DNA of 61,047 bases from Candidatus Methylacidiphilales bacterium (GTDB taxonomy: Bacteria; Verrucomicrobiota; Verrucomicrobiia; Methylacidiphilales; JAAUTS01). The DNA is taken from the NCBI GenBank assembly GCA_028713655.1, contig JAQTNW010000021.1:1-61047 (forward strand), written 5' to 3'. The stretch's first letter is position 1. The number at the start of each line of letters is the position of its first letter. Below, piece by piece: positions 53,346-61,047 of this stretch. A model generated the notes under the pieces. That model did not search any database and was not told where the DNA came from. It worked only from the letters and a program-made list of their open reading frames with translations. Position numbers and translations under genes: made by a program.

Positions 53346-54376
53346 GATTTGCCTCCGGGTTGCGTTTCTGCGGATGCGGGCGCTTTTTTTCCGCCCGAGG
53401 ATGCGGTTGGTAAATTTTGGAAATCAATCAAATCCACCCGCATCCTCACATTCAACAGCTCCTGCCCCACGACCGGCACCACCAGTTTATTGGGCCCCGA
53501 TTCGTCCGGCTGGGCTCCGGGCAGTCCGCCCCCTGCAATGGCAGGCGAAGCCACTCCCTTGATTTCGGAGCGCGTGGCAATGGAATTTTTTTCATTTTCA
53601 ACCGTCAGCGAACGAATGATAAAAAAACAGTCGGATGCCACCAGCTTGTTGACCACTTCAGTCAGCGCGTCGGTGGAGCCTGTGAATGAAAACTCGAATG
53701 GATAAACTTTGTAGGCGTCATTCGGTCCGCTGACAACCGCCGCCGGCATCGCTTCATCTCCCTCTGTGAATGAAGCCAGCCCGCCTGCGGATCCGTCCGC
53801 GCGCTTTTCTTCAACGATCACGCGTTTGATCCCGTTGAGGGATTTGATCCGGGCGTTGAACAGGACCTGGTTCACCTGCTCGATTGCCAGCAGTTGCACC
53901 CCCAAATCCAGCGTCGCGTCCGCCTTGGGACTGGTCAGCCGGTAGGCTTTGAATCCGAAATCATAGTCCTCGGGAAGCTTGACCTTGTTCGCGCCGGCCA
54001 GCTTGCGCAATTGCTCGCGTTTTTCCCCAAAAAGCCGTTTCCAGGAGTCGGAGTCCAACAACCCGCGGATTCCCTTGCCGTCGGGCTTCGGGCTCCGCAC
54101 TGCCGCAAAAATGGAGGATGCTTTTTGAATGGGGGCCTGCACGGAATTCAAAATTTCCGCCAGCTTCGCATCGTTGCTCTGGAGGCCTTTGAGATTACCC
54201 CGGGTGGGCAGGATTCCGCCGCCGCTGAGGGTTTCCATTTGCTTGTGAATTTCCCCGATCCGCAAGATCTTTTCATCAATCTGCGTCCCGAACCAATAGC
54301 ACAAAGCCCCGGCCATCAGCCCGCTCACCAAAAACAGGACCGCCAGCGATTTGATGTTGGATGGGATTTTTTTCAT
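53342..54376 (-). CDS. Amuc_1100-family pilus-like protein
   Basis: A 344-residue membrane protein with an N-terminal transmembrane helix (SLAVLFLVSGLMAGALCYWF), then a coiled-coil-rich extracytoplasmic part. It lies third in the six-gene operon, between the PilM-like and Amuc_1099-like genes, where Akkermansia has Amuc_1100, a PilO-like protein known for immune effects in the host. Similarity is inferred from order, size and architecture plus the general sequence feel (e.g. FSFTGSTDALTEVVNKLVAS, a PilO-like strand-helix). Overlaps both neighbours by ATGA. Confidence 0.83.
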   Translation of the reverse strand: MKKIPSNIKSLAVLFLVSGLMAGALCYWFGTQIDEKILRIGEIHKQMETLSGGGILPTRGNLKGLQSNDAKLAEILNSVQAPIQKASSIFAAVRSPKPDGKGIRGLLDSDSWKRLFGEKREQLRKLAGANKVKLPEDYDFGFKAYRLTSPKADATLDLGVQLLAIEQVNQVLFNARIKSLNGIKRVIVEEKRADGSAGGLASFTEGDEAMPAAVVSGPNDAYKVYPFEFSFTGSTDALTEVVNKLVASDCFFIIRSLTVENEKNSIATRSEIKGVASPAIAGGGLPGAQPDESGPNKLVVPVVGQELLNVRMRVDLIDFQNLPTASSGGKKAPASAETQPGGKS

Positions 54377-56094
54377 GGCTGCAGGTCCGGCGTCTTCTCG
54401 GCTTTCAAGGCCGCCTGGATCGTGAATTTCCTGGCAACCTGGTCTGAGTCAAAAACATCCGACTCCGTCACCTTGACGCTGTCGAAATAGCCCGAGGTCT
54501 GGAGCTTTGAAACAAAAGCCGCCAGCAGATCGTCCGACTTCTCGCGCCCGTTGTTTTCAGGAACTTCAAAAAAGCCGCGTATCTGCAAAATGGCCGGTTC
54601 GGGCAATGCCGTCGCATGGGGATTGGGATTGGAGTGCGGGCCTCCGGGTTTCACCATGTTGTCGATTGCCAGTTCCATCTGGCTGACCCATATCCCGTTG
54701 AAGGTTCCGGTGCTTTCGTAAACCACGCCCAACAAATGCGGCCAGAAATTCCTCTGCTCCAGCAATTTTTGTATCCCCTCGGTAACGGCCAAATCGCGGC
54801 CAAACGACTTGCTTTCCTTTTCAATCTGGTGCGCCAGTTGGTTCTTGTTGTTCAAGTCAGACTCTAAATCGTTGGCCTCCACCGAAAGCCGGTCCAGGCT
54901 CAAAAGGCTCGATCCCACCAGCACGGCAAGCATCAAAACCCAGACCACAAATGCCGCGGCCAGATAAGGCAGCCGCCGCTTGACGGCCCGCTTGTCCGCT
55001 ACACTGGAGGGCACCAGATTAACCTCAACCGGAACATCCTCCAAGCGCCGGGTCGCCAGGCCCACCACTTCACCCAGCAGATAAGCGTCCGACCCCAGTG
55101 CGCCAAGATCGATTTTTGGCGATAATTTTATGTTGCTCAGCGGATTGAAGAATTCCACCGGCATGTTCAATTTTTCCCGGAAAAACAGGTCCGTGTACGG
55201 CATGGCGGAAGCGCCTCCCGCCAGCAGCACTTTCTGCGGCGAAGAACCCGCCTGCTGGTTGCGGTAAAAACTGATGGAGCGGCTGATCTCGGCATGAAGG
55301 CGCGAGAATACACTGCGCGCGATTTTTGAAATCCGGGCCGCGGTCTGGTCATCGGGGTCGGCATAGGCGCCGCCCAGCCCGACAAAGCCCTTGCCCTTCT
55401 TCATCATCTCCGAGGCCACATACGGCTCCTGGAATTCATTCGAGATATTCTGCGAGATCAGGTGCCCGCCAATCGGAATGGCCCGGCAAAAAATCTTTTT
55501 GCCTTCGATGAAAACCAGGTTCGTACACTTCGCGCCAATATCAATAATCAGATGGCAGGCATCGCTTTCCGGATAATTGTATTTATGGGCGTTCACCAAA
55601 GCCAGCGGCGCCACGTCCACCTTTTCCAGTTCAAGCTTGCAGAGCGACAGCACGGAATTGGCCTGTTCGACAAGATCGCTTTTTACGGCCACGATGACGG
55701 CTTCGATATCCTTGGCCCCCCGCCCTCCCAGCAATTGGTAATCCCAGACCACTTCATTGATCGGAAACGGCACATTCTGCTGGGCCTCAAACCCGATCAT
55801 CTGCTCAATCTGATCGGGCGCAACCGGCGGCAATTTGACAAAACGCGTGAAAACATACTGGCCGGAAATCGAACAATAAACAGGAAATGAGGCCAGCTTC
55901 TTTTCCCGCACAATCCCCTGCAGCGCCTCCACAAGAAACGGAAACATTTCCTGCTCCTTGTTCGGATCAAGGCCCAGGTCCCGGATTACATAATCGATCA
56001 GGGTCAGCCCACCGCCCGCATCCACCTGAAAATGACCCAGTTTGAGGGTGCTGGATCCCAGATCCAATGATAAATAATGCCTTGGTAACGCCAC
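54373..56094 (-). CDS. Amuc_1101-family PilM-like protein fused to PilN-like part
   Basis: A 573-residue fusion. Residues about 1-355 are a PilM-type actin-like ATPase: YLSLDLGSSTLKLGHF, IIDIGAKCTNLVFIEG and VLLAGGASAMPYTD are phosphate and adenosine motifs. VPVEVNLVPSS then matches the start of PilN (the cytoplasmic tail that binds PilM), followed by a transmembrane helix (LAAAFVVWVLMLAVLVGSSL), a coiled coil and a PilN-like extracytoplasmic domain. Start is GTG. The single chain replaces the PilM/PilN contact of classic type IV pili. Confidence 0.88.
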   Translation of the reverse strand: MALPRHYLSLDLGSSTLKLGHFQVDAGGGLTLIDYVIRDLGLDPNKEQEMFPFLVEALQGIVREKKLASFPVYCSISGQYVFTRFVKLPPVAPDQIEQMIGFEAQQNVPFPINEVVWDYQLLGGRGAKDIEAVIVAVKSDLVEQANSVLSLCKLELEKVDVAPLALVNAHKYNYPESDACHLIIDIGAKCTNLVFIEGKKIFCRAIPIGGHLISQNISNEFQEPYVASEMMKKGKGFVGLGGAYADPDDQTAARISKIARSVFSRLHAEISRSISFYRNQQAGSSPQKVLLAGGASAMPYTDLFFREKLNMPVEFFNPLSNIKLSPKIDLGALGSDAYLLGEVVGLATRRLEDVPVEVNLVPSSVADKRAVKRRLPYLAAAFVVWVLMLAVLVGSSLLSLDRLSVEANDLESDLNNKNQLAHQIEKESKSFGRDLAVTEGIQKLLEQRNFWPHLLGVVYESTGTFNGIWVSQMELAIDNMVKPGGPHSNPNPHATALPEPAILQIRGFFEVPENNGREKSDDLLAAFVSKLQTSGYFDSVKVTESDVFDSDQVARKFTIQAALKAEKTPDLQP

Positions 56095-56126
56095 GCCGGT
56101 GATCTGGTTGTTAGAACGCGTCTAAA

Positions 56127-56744
56127 TTAATTCTTGGGTTTGATCCGGTTGTAACGCCTCGCATCAAACGGCCACCAGGGAGAATCCTTGACCCCGATCA
56201 AGACCCCTGGAGTCGCCTGTCCCGCCGTAAACCAGTTGGGATCGTCCTTGTCACTCAGCTGATTCTTGCTCAGCTTGTCCTGCACTTGCCCGCCCGACAG
56301 AATCTCAATGTGCAAATTGGATTTTTTAAATCCCCGCGCCTTGTCCTTTTTGCCACCATAACGCAATAGGGCCATTGGATCCAAATACATGACAGCATAA
56401 TGCTCGCCCTTCGGCACATTGACATAGGTTTCCTCACCCGTCAGCACCACAAAGAGGTCGTTTTTCAAACTGTCCAAGCCATCAATGTAAAATTTAACCT
56501 GCACTTCTTCCGTGATCGGGTCCTGGGTCGAAAATTTGACCTCCGCCACATACCAGTCGTCACTTAGCTCTTTGGCCACATCCGAAGTGGGCCGCGAGAC
56601 CTCATTCGGCACATTCGCCTTGTCAAGTTTGAGGCTATTATTAATTATTTTAATATTATCGCCAGGCGCTTGTGCGCTGCAAATGGAATGGATTCCACCC
56701 AATAGAACACATGCCACCGCCAATCGCCCCATCATGGTATTCAT
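56127..56744 (-). CDS. Amuc_1102-family pilus-like exported protein
   Basis: A 205-residue protein with a signal segment (LAVACVLLGGIHSICSAQA) and a beta-rich mature part (DDWYVAEVKFSTQDPITEEV, VKFYIDGLDSLKNDLFVVLT). It has an Amuc_1102-like size and place as first gene of the operon. A conserved end (SPWWPFDARRYNRIKP) suggests a docking tail. It probably folds as a periplasmic beta sandwich; function unknown. Confidence 0.8.
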   Translation of the reverse strand: MNTMMGRLAVACVLLGGIHSICSAQAPGDNIKIINNSLKLDKANVPNEVSRPTSDVAKELSDDWYVAEVKFSTQDPITEEVQVKFYIDGLDSLKNDLFVVLTGEETYVNVPKGEHYAVMYLDPMALLRYGGKKDKARGFKKSNLHIEILSGGQVQDKLSKNQLSDKDDPNWFTAGQATPGVLIGVKDSPWWPFDARRYNRIKPKN

Positions 56745-56751
56745 CAGGAGT

Positions 56752-56781
56752 AAAATACGCTTGAGCTGCTAATACAGTCAA
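56752..56781 (-). promoter_or_regulatory. Candidate promoter of the pilus-like operon
   Basis: On the minus strand TTGACT (56781-56776) is 18 bases from TATTTT (56757-56752), and the ATG at 56744 begins 7 bases later with no Shine-Dalgarno between. As in the VapBC-type modules, this would give a leaderless message. Confidence 0.4.
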
Positions 56782-57003
56782 TCGATTTTACTGCTCAATA
56801 CATATAAAATAAATCAGAGTTTCCTGTTTTAAGTTTGTATGGCTTAAGTTTTAAGCAGCTTCCATCCCCGATAGCCATCAGGGCAGGCCGCGCGAATCTA
56901 CGGATAATCTGTATATTGGTTCGTGATTTTAGTGTGTGTCGTGGTAAAAAAATGTGCTCCCTCTGCGTTCTCGGCGGCTCTGCGGTGCAATGCATTTCGC
57001 GTC

Positions 57004-60000
57004 TCAGCCCAGCAACGGTCGCAACCACCGTTCCACCTCCGAAATCGGCAATCCTTTGCGCCTCTGGTAGTCCTCCAACTGGTCCTTCCCAATCCGGCCA
57101 ACCCCAAAATAACGCGCCTCCGGATGCGCAAAATACCAGCCCGAGACCGAACTGGCCGGCCACATGGCACAGTTTTCCGTCAACCGGATGCCGGTCCTGG
57201 CTTCAACCTCCAAAAGCTTGAAAAGCCCGGGCTTTTCAGAATGGTCCGGACATGCCGGATAACCGGGCGCAGGCCGGATTCCGCGGTATTTTTCAGAAAT
57301 CAAATCCGCGTTCTCCAGGTTTTCATCCCGCCCATATCCCCAATCCGCCCTGGCCTTCTTGTGCAAATATTCCGCAAAAGCCTCCGCAAAACGGTCCGCA
57401 AGGGCCTTGACCATGATGGAAGAATAATCATCGCCCGCCTCCTCGAAGCGTTTCGCGATTTTCTCCGTTTCATGGCCCGATGTGACCGCAAATGCACCCA
57501 GATAATCCCTGCGCCCGCCCTCATGCGGCGCAATGAAATCCGCCAGTGCATAATTCGGTTTACCGGACGGCTTCTCGATCTGTTGGCGTAATGTGCAAAC
57601 ACGGAGGACCACCCGGCCCGATCCATTCGGATCGCATAACTCTATGTCGTCCCCCTGCCGCTTCGCCGGGAAAAAACCGTAAACCCCCGACGGATTCAAC
57701 CATTTTTCCCCAACCATCCGCCGCAATATTTTCTGCGCATCCTCAAACAGTTCCTTCGCCTGCTGTCCATTTTCAGGATCATCAAAAATCGCCGGATACC
57801 GCCCGCGCAGCTCCCAGGTATGGAAAAACGGCGACCAGTCTATATACGGCTCCAGATCGGCCAGCGTGACATCCGACACCGTACGGATGCCGGTAAACGC
57901 CGGCACCGGAATATCCACCGTGGCCCAGTCACAATCAAAACGCCGCCGACGGGCTTCCTCAATGCCGAGAAGTTTTTGCACGGATTGCTGCGTCGAATGC
58001 GCCGCGCGCGCGGCTTCCTGTTTTCCCCGGACTTCGTCCACGAACCCCGTTTTTGCCTCCGGATTGAGCAATTTGCTCATGACCCCCACAACACGGGAAG
58101 CGTCAATAACGTGACAGGTCACGCTTCCGTACCTGGGGGCGATGCGGACCGCCGTGTGGGTGCTGCTCGTGGTCGCCCCTCCGATGAGCAACGGAATCTT
58201 GAATCCCTGGCGCTCCATCTCGGAGGCGTTGTGCGCCATTTCGTCCAACGAAGGCGTGATCAGCCCGCTCAACCCGATCGCGTCCGCGTGATGTTCCCGC
58301 GCGGCCTGCAGGATTTTTTCGCACGACACCATCACGCCGAGATCGATCACCTCGTAGCTGTTGCAGGCCAGCACCACCCCGACGATGTTTTTGCCAATGT
58401 CATGAACGTCCCCCTTGACGGTCGCCATCACGATCCTGCCCTGGCTGTTGCTGCCCCCCGAGGCCGCCTTTTCGGCTTCCATGAACGGGGTGAGCCAGGC
58501 CACAGCCTTTTTCATCACCCGCGCGCTTTTGACCACCTGCGGCAAAAACATCTTGCCGGACCCGAACAGGTCCCCGACCACGCCCATGCCCGACATCAAC
58601 GGCCCTTCTATAACCGCCAGCGGCTTGCCATACTTTTTGCGCGCCTCCTCGGTATCCGCATCAATGTAATCCACGATGCCCTTCACCAGGGCATGGGACA
58701 ACCGTTCCTCCACCGTGCCACTTCTCCACGCGTCCTCTTCCACCTCCGCCCGTTCCTTGCCCTTCACGGATTCGGAAAATTTCACCAGACGTTCCGTCGC
58801 GTCAGCCCTGCGGTTCAGCAACACGTCCTCGACCAACTCGAGCAAATCCTTTGGAATTTCCTCGTACACTTCCAGGAGACCCGCATTGACGATCCCCATG
58901 TCCAGACCGGCCTTGATCGCATGATAAAGAAATGCGGCGTGAATCGCCTCGCGCACCGGGTTGTTTCCGCGAAAACTGAATGAAACATTGCTGATGCCGC
59001 CGCTCACCCGCGCCAGCGGCAGGTTTTGCTTGATCCAGCGCGTGGCCTTGATGAAATCGACAGCGTAATTGTTGTGCTCCTCCATGCCCGTGGCCACCGT
59101 CAGCACATTGGGATCAAAAATAATATCCTGCGGCGGGAAACCCGCTTCTTCCGTCAGAATCCGGTAACACCGCTTGCACACGGCGATCTTCCGCTCATAC
59201 GTGTCCGCCTGCCCCTGCTCATCAAACGCCATCACCACCACCGCCGCACCATAACGCCGGATCAGCTTCGCCTGGCGGATGAACTTTTCCTCCCCCTCCT
59301 TCAAACTGATCGAGTTGACAATCCCCTTCCCCTGCAGGCATTTCAGCCCGGCCTCGATCACCGACCACTTTGAGCTGTCGATCATCACAGGCACCCGCGC
59401 AATGTCCGGCTCGGACGACACCAGGTTGATGAACGTGGTCATGGCCTTTTCGGAATCGAGCAGGCCCTCGTCCATATTGACATCAATGATCTGCGCGCCG
59501 TTCTCCACCTGCTGGCGCGCCACGCCCAGCGCTTCCTCATAATTGCCGGCCAGGATCAGTTTGGAAAATTTTGGAGAGCCCGTGATGTTCGTGCGCTCGC
59601 CGATGTTCACGAAATTTGTCTCAGGCCGGAGCGTCAAGGCATCGAGCCCGCTCAATCTCAACCAGGGCTCCACCTGCGGGATTTCGCGCGGTTTCAATCC
59701 CCGCACCGACTCCACAATGCAATGAATGTGCTCCGGCGTCGTCCCACAACAACCGCCGACGATATTCAACCAGCCGTTCTCCGCCCATTCCCGAAGCTGG
59801 GGCGCCAGGCTCTGCGGCGTCTCCGGAAAGCCGGTCGGCAGCAGCGGGTTGGGCAGGCCGGCGTTCGGATGACAGCTCACATAGAGAGGAGCAATCTGCG
59901 ACAGCTCTTCAATCAGTGGCCGCATTTCCTTCGGACCCAGGGCGCAATTCATGCCCACGCTCAGGAGCGGGACATTGGAAATGGAATTCCAAAACGCTTC

Positions 60001-60708
60001 CACGGTCTGCCCGGTGACGCCGCGGTTGCTCCCCGCCTGAATAAACGTGACCGAGGCCATCAACGGCACGCGCAGGCCGCGTTCCTCAAAAACATTCTCG
60101 ATGGCAAAAAATGCCGCGCGGGCGTTCAATGTGTCGAAAATGGTTTCCACCAATAAAATGTCAGCCCCGCCGTCCAGCAGGCCCTGCGCCTGTTCGGCAT
60201 AGGCGGCCACCAGTTCATCATAGGTCACCCCGCGTGCCGCCGGGTTGTTCACGTCCGTCGAAATCGAGGAAGTTTTCGTCGTCGGGCCGATCGCTCCGGC
60301 GACAAAACATCTCCGCCCCGGCTGCGCGGCCATGACCGCATCCGCCGCCCTCCGGGCCGCCTGCGCGCCCGCCTTCGACAGCTCATGCGCGAGCGACGCC
60401 ATCCCATAGTCCGCCAAGGAAATCGCCTGCGAGTTGAAGGTGTTGGTCTCGATGATGTCCGCCCCTGCCTCGAGATACTGCCGGTGAATCTCTTCAATCA
60501 GCTCCGGTCGCGTGAGGTTCAACAGATCATTGTGCCCCCTCAGATCCTTCGACCAATCTTTGAAGCGTTGCCCGCGGAAATCCGACTCAGCCAGCTTGTG
60601 CTGCTGGATCATGGTGCCCATGGCGCCGTCCAGAACCACAATGCGCTGCTTCAGGAGCGCATCAAGTTCTGCAAGGCCATGAACCGGGATGGAGGGAGCG
60701 GGAGTCAT
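57004..60708 (-). CDS. metH: Cobalamin-dependent methionine synthase
   Basis: A 1234-residue, four-module enzyme that moves the methyl group of methyltetrahydrofolate to homocysteine by way of B12. Homocysteine barrel: [16 protein letters not shown] and the zinc site [12 protein letters not shown]; folate barrel from about 360 ([14 protein letters not shown]); B12 domain with [16 protein letters not shown], the cobalt-binding His; C-terminal SAM reactivation domain with [20 protein letters not shown]. All modules are complete. ATG at 60708 ([12 protein letters not shown]) is chosen; 60729 and 60786 are alternatives. The gap on its 3' side (56745-57003) has repeat-like words but no gene. Confidence 0.97.
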   Translation of the reverse strand: MTPAPSIPVHGLAELDALLKQRIVVLDGAMGTMIQQHKLAESDFRGQRFKDWSKDLRGHNDLLNLTRPELIEEIHRQYLEAGADIIETNTFNSQAISLADYGMASLAHELSKAGAQAARRAADAVMAAQPGRRCFVAGAIGPTTKTSSISTDVNNPAARGVTYDELVAAYAEQAQGLLDGGADILLVETIFDTLNARAAFFAIENVFEERGLRVPLMASVTFIQAGSNRGVTGQTVEAFWNSISNVPLLSVGMNCALGPKEMRPLIEELSQIAPLYVSCHPNAGLPNPLLPTGFPETPQSLAPQLREWAENGWLNIVGGCCGTTPEHIHCIVESVRGLKPREIPQVEPWLRLSGLDALTLRPETNFVNIGERTNITGSPKFSKLILAGNYEEALGVARQQVENGAQIIDVNMDEGLLDSEKAMTTFINLVSSEPDIARVPVMIDSSKWSVIEAGLKCLQGKGIVNSISLKEGEEKFIRQAKLIRRYGAAVVVMAFDEQGQADTYERKIAVCKRCYRILTEEAGFPPQDIIFDPNVLTVATGMEEHNNYAVDFIKATRWIKQNLPLARVSGGISNVSFSFRGNNPVREAIHAAFLYHAIKAGLDMGIVNAGLLEVYEEIPKDLLELVEDVLLNRRADATERLVKFSESVKGKERAEVEEDAWRSGTVEERLSHALVKGIVDYIDADTEEARKKYGKPLAVIEGPLMSGMGVVGDLFGSGKMFLPQVVKSARVMKKAVAWLTPFMEAEKAASGGSNSQGRIVMATVKGDVHDIGKNIVGVVLACNSYEVIDLGVMVSCEKILQAAREHHADAIGLSGLITPSLDEMAHNASEMERQGFKIPLLIGGATTSSTHTAVRIAPRYGSVTCHVIDASRVVGVMSKLLNPEAKTGFVDEVRGKQEAARAAHSTQQSVQKLLGIEEARRRRFDCDWATVDIPVPAFTGIRTVSDVTLADLEPYIDWSPFFHTWELRGRYPAIFDDPENGQQAKELFEDAQKILRRMVGEKWLNPSGVYGFFPAKRQGDDIELCDPNGSGRVVLRVCTLRQQIEKPSGKPNYALADFIAPHEGGRRDYLGAFAVTSGHETEKIAKRFEEAGDDYSSIMVKALADRFAEAFAEYLHKKARADWGYGRDENLENADLISEKYRGIRPAPGYPACPDHSEKPGLFKLLEVEARTGIRLTENCAMWPASSVSGWYFAHPEARYFGVGRIGKDQLEDYQRRKGLPISEVERWLRPLLG

Positions 60709-60721
60709 ATCCTTATATCTG

Positions 60722-60735
60722 TGTATCATGATACA
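60722..60735. promoter_or_regulatory. 14-bp palindrome in the metH leader
   Basis: TGTATCATGATACA is its own reverse complement and lies 14 bases before the chosen metH start. It could be a repressor site. Perfect palindromes of this size occur by chance a few times in a window of this length, so position is the main argument. Confidence 0.25.
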
Positions 60736-60826
60736 TTGATATATCGATTTGGCAAAGGGAATTTTTGCCCCATAAAACAATTGCAAGATCCCGCTTCCTG
60801 TGCTGATGTATCTGGCTCGTTCTCAC

Positions 60827-60902
60827 GACCCTATCGTCTAGAGGCCTAGGACACATCCCTTTCACGGATGCGACACGGGTTCGAATCCCGTTAGGGTCGC
60901 CA
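60827..60902 (+). tRNA. tRNA-Glu (anticodon TTC)
   Basis: Acceptor stem GACCCTA with TAGGGTC, anticodon stem CATCC/GGATG around loop CTTTCAC (anticodon TTC), T arm ACGGG-TTCGAAT-CCCGT, and CCA encoded at 60900-60902. Confidence 0.96.
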
Positions 60903-61011
60903 TTATCGGACCGCGGCCCATGAATCTTCGCGTCCTAATTGTCTCAAACGGGCCAGATGCGAAATTAACCGAAAACAGGCGTTAATTGTTTGATTGTAAA
61001 GTGGTTACGCA

Positions 61012-61047
61012 ATGAGTTTGCTCCCCATTTTCGAAGGCTATTTGTCT
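61012..61047 (+). CDS. Possible 5' end of a gene cut by the window edge
   Basis: ATG at 61012 opens 12 codons (MSLLPIFEGYLS) without a stop to the end of the window. No Shine-Dalgarno is seen. This is too short to judge; the next bases would decide. Confidence 0.2.
   Translation, partial: MSLLPIFEGYLS

Noticed and set aside
57820-58983. 387-codon open frame opposite metH
   Set aside because: It is an antisense shadow of a strongly conserved enzyme; the translation is rich in His, Arg and Pro without any domain.
60722-60826. Cobalamin or SAM riboswitch before metH
   Set aside because: The metH leader is about 120 bases to the tRNA and lacks any B12-box-like or SAM-type core; only a palindrome was seen.

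Overview
The window looks like chromosomal DNA of a free-living member of the Verrucomicrobiota, moderately GC-rich by eye. The main reason is a complete six-gene operon (56744 down to 47182) that matches the Amuc_1102/1101/1100/1099/1098 pilus-like set first known from Akkermansia. A methylmalonyl-CoA propionate module, MglA/roadblock genes and a high density of degenerate intergenic repeats fit the same phylum. No phage, insertion sequence, rRNA or CRISPR array was seen. The assignment is by recognition of families, not by a search.

Layout. 1-3121: a small hypothetical, tRNA-Arg, a protein built of three copies of a helical module, and an aldo/keto reductase. 3122-6333: repeat-rich gap and aconitase. 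6334-10343: accessory stretch with a 229-bp dispersed repeat, a hypothetical, an HNH nuclease, a zeta-toxin-like pair, a VapBC-type pair and tRNA-Lys. 10344-13053: hemL and rph among intergenic repeats. 13248-22857: a type II fatty-acid/polyketide-like cluster (deacetylase, adenylating ligase, dehydratase, acyltransferase, halogenase-like flavoprotein, ACP, a catalytically dead ketosynthase partner, an intact ketosynthase, a papain-like lipoprotein) next to an HpnA-like epimerase, a GT21-type glycosyltransferase, a HydE-like radical SAM enzyme and a CPA2 antiporter (to 26609). 26795-30696: orphan sensor kinase and ABC-F ATPase. 30733-32104: two convergent VapBC-type modules. 32101-39061: MeaB, both methylmalonyl-CoA mutase subunits and a carboxyltransferase subunit in one operon. 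39255-44077: a polarity-type operon (large roadblock protein, MglA, MglB-like, ClpS, DUF2017-like) with a divergent DUF4388-FHA gene. 44074-47034: nrnA, truB, ribF. 47182-56744: the pilus-like operon with a second, tandem secretin. 57004-60708: metH, followed by tRNA-Glu.

How the parts fit. The mutase block, MeaB and the carboxyltransferase form the core of succinate-to-propionate interconversion; it needs B12, as does MetH. The MglA/roadblock/FHA genes lie 3 kb from the secretin operon, which suggests (inference) a polarity switch serving the pilus-like machine. The ketosynthase/ACP cluster resembles aryl polyene and flexirubin clusters in gene content but lacks a recognisable ketoreductase and aromatic-starter genes here, so its product is unknown.

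Expression signals. Many starts have no Shine-Dalgarno. The three vapB-like genes and the first gene of the pilus operon show a candidate -10 box 7-8 bases (about 6 in one case) before the ATG, pointing to leaderless mRNAs. Four-base stop/start overlaps (ATGA, GTGA or TTGA) are common inside operons.
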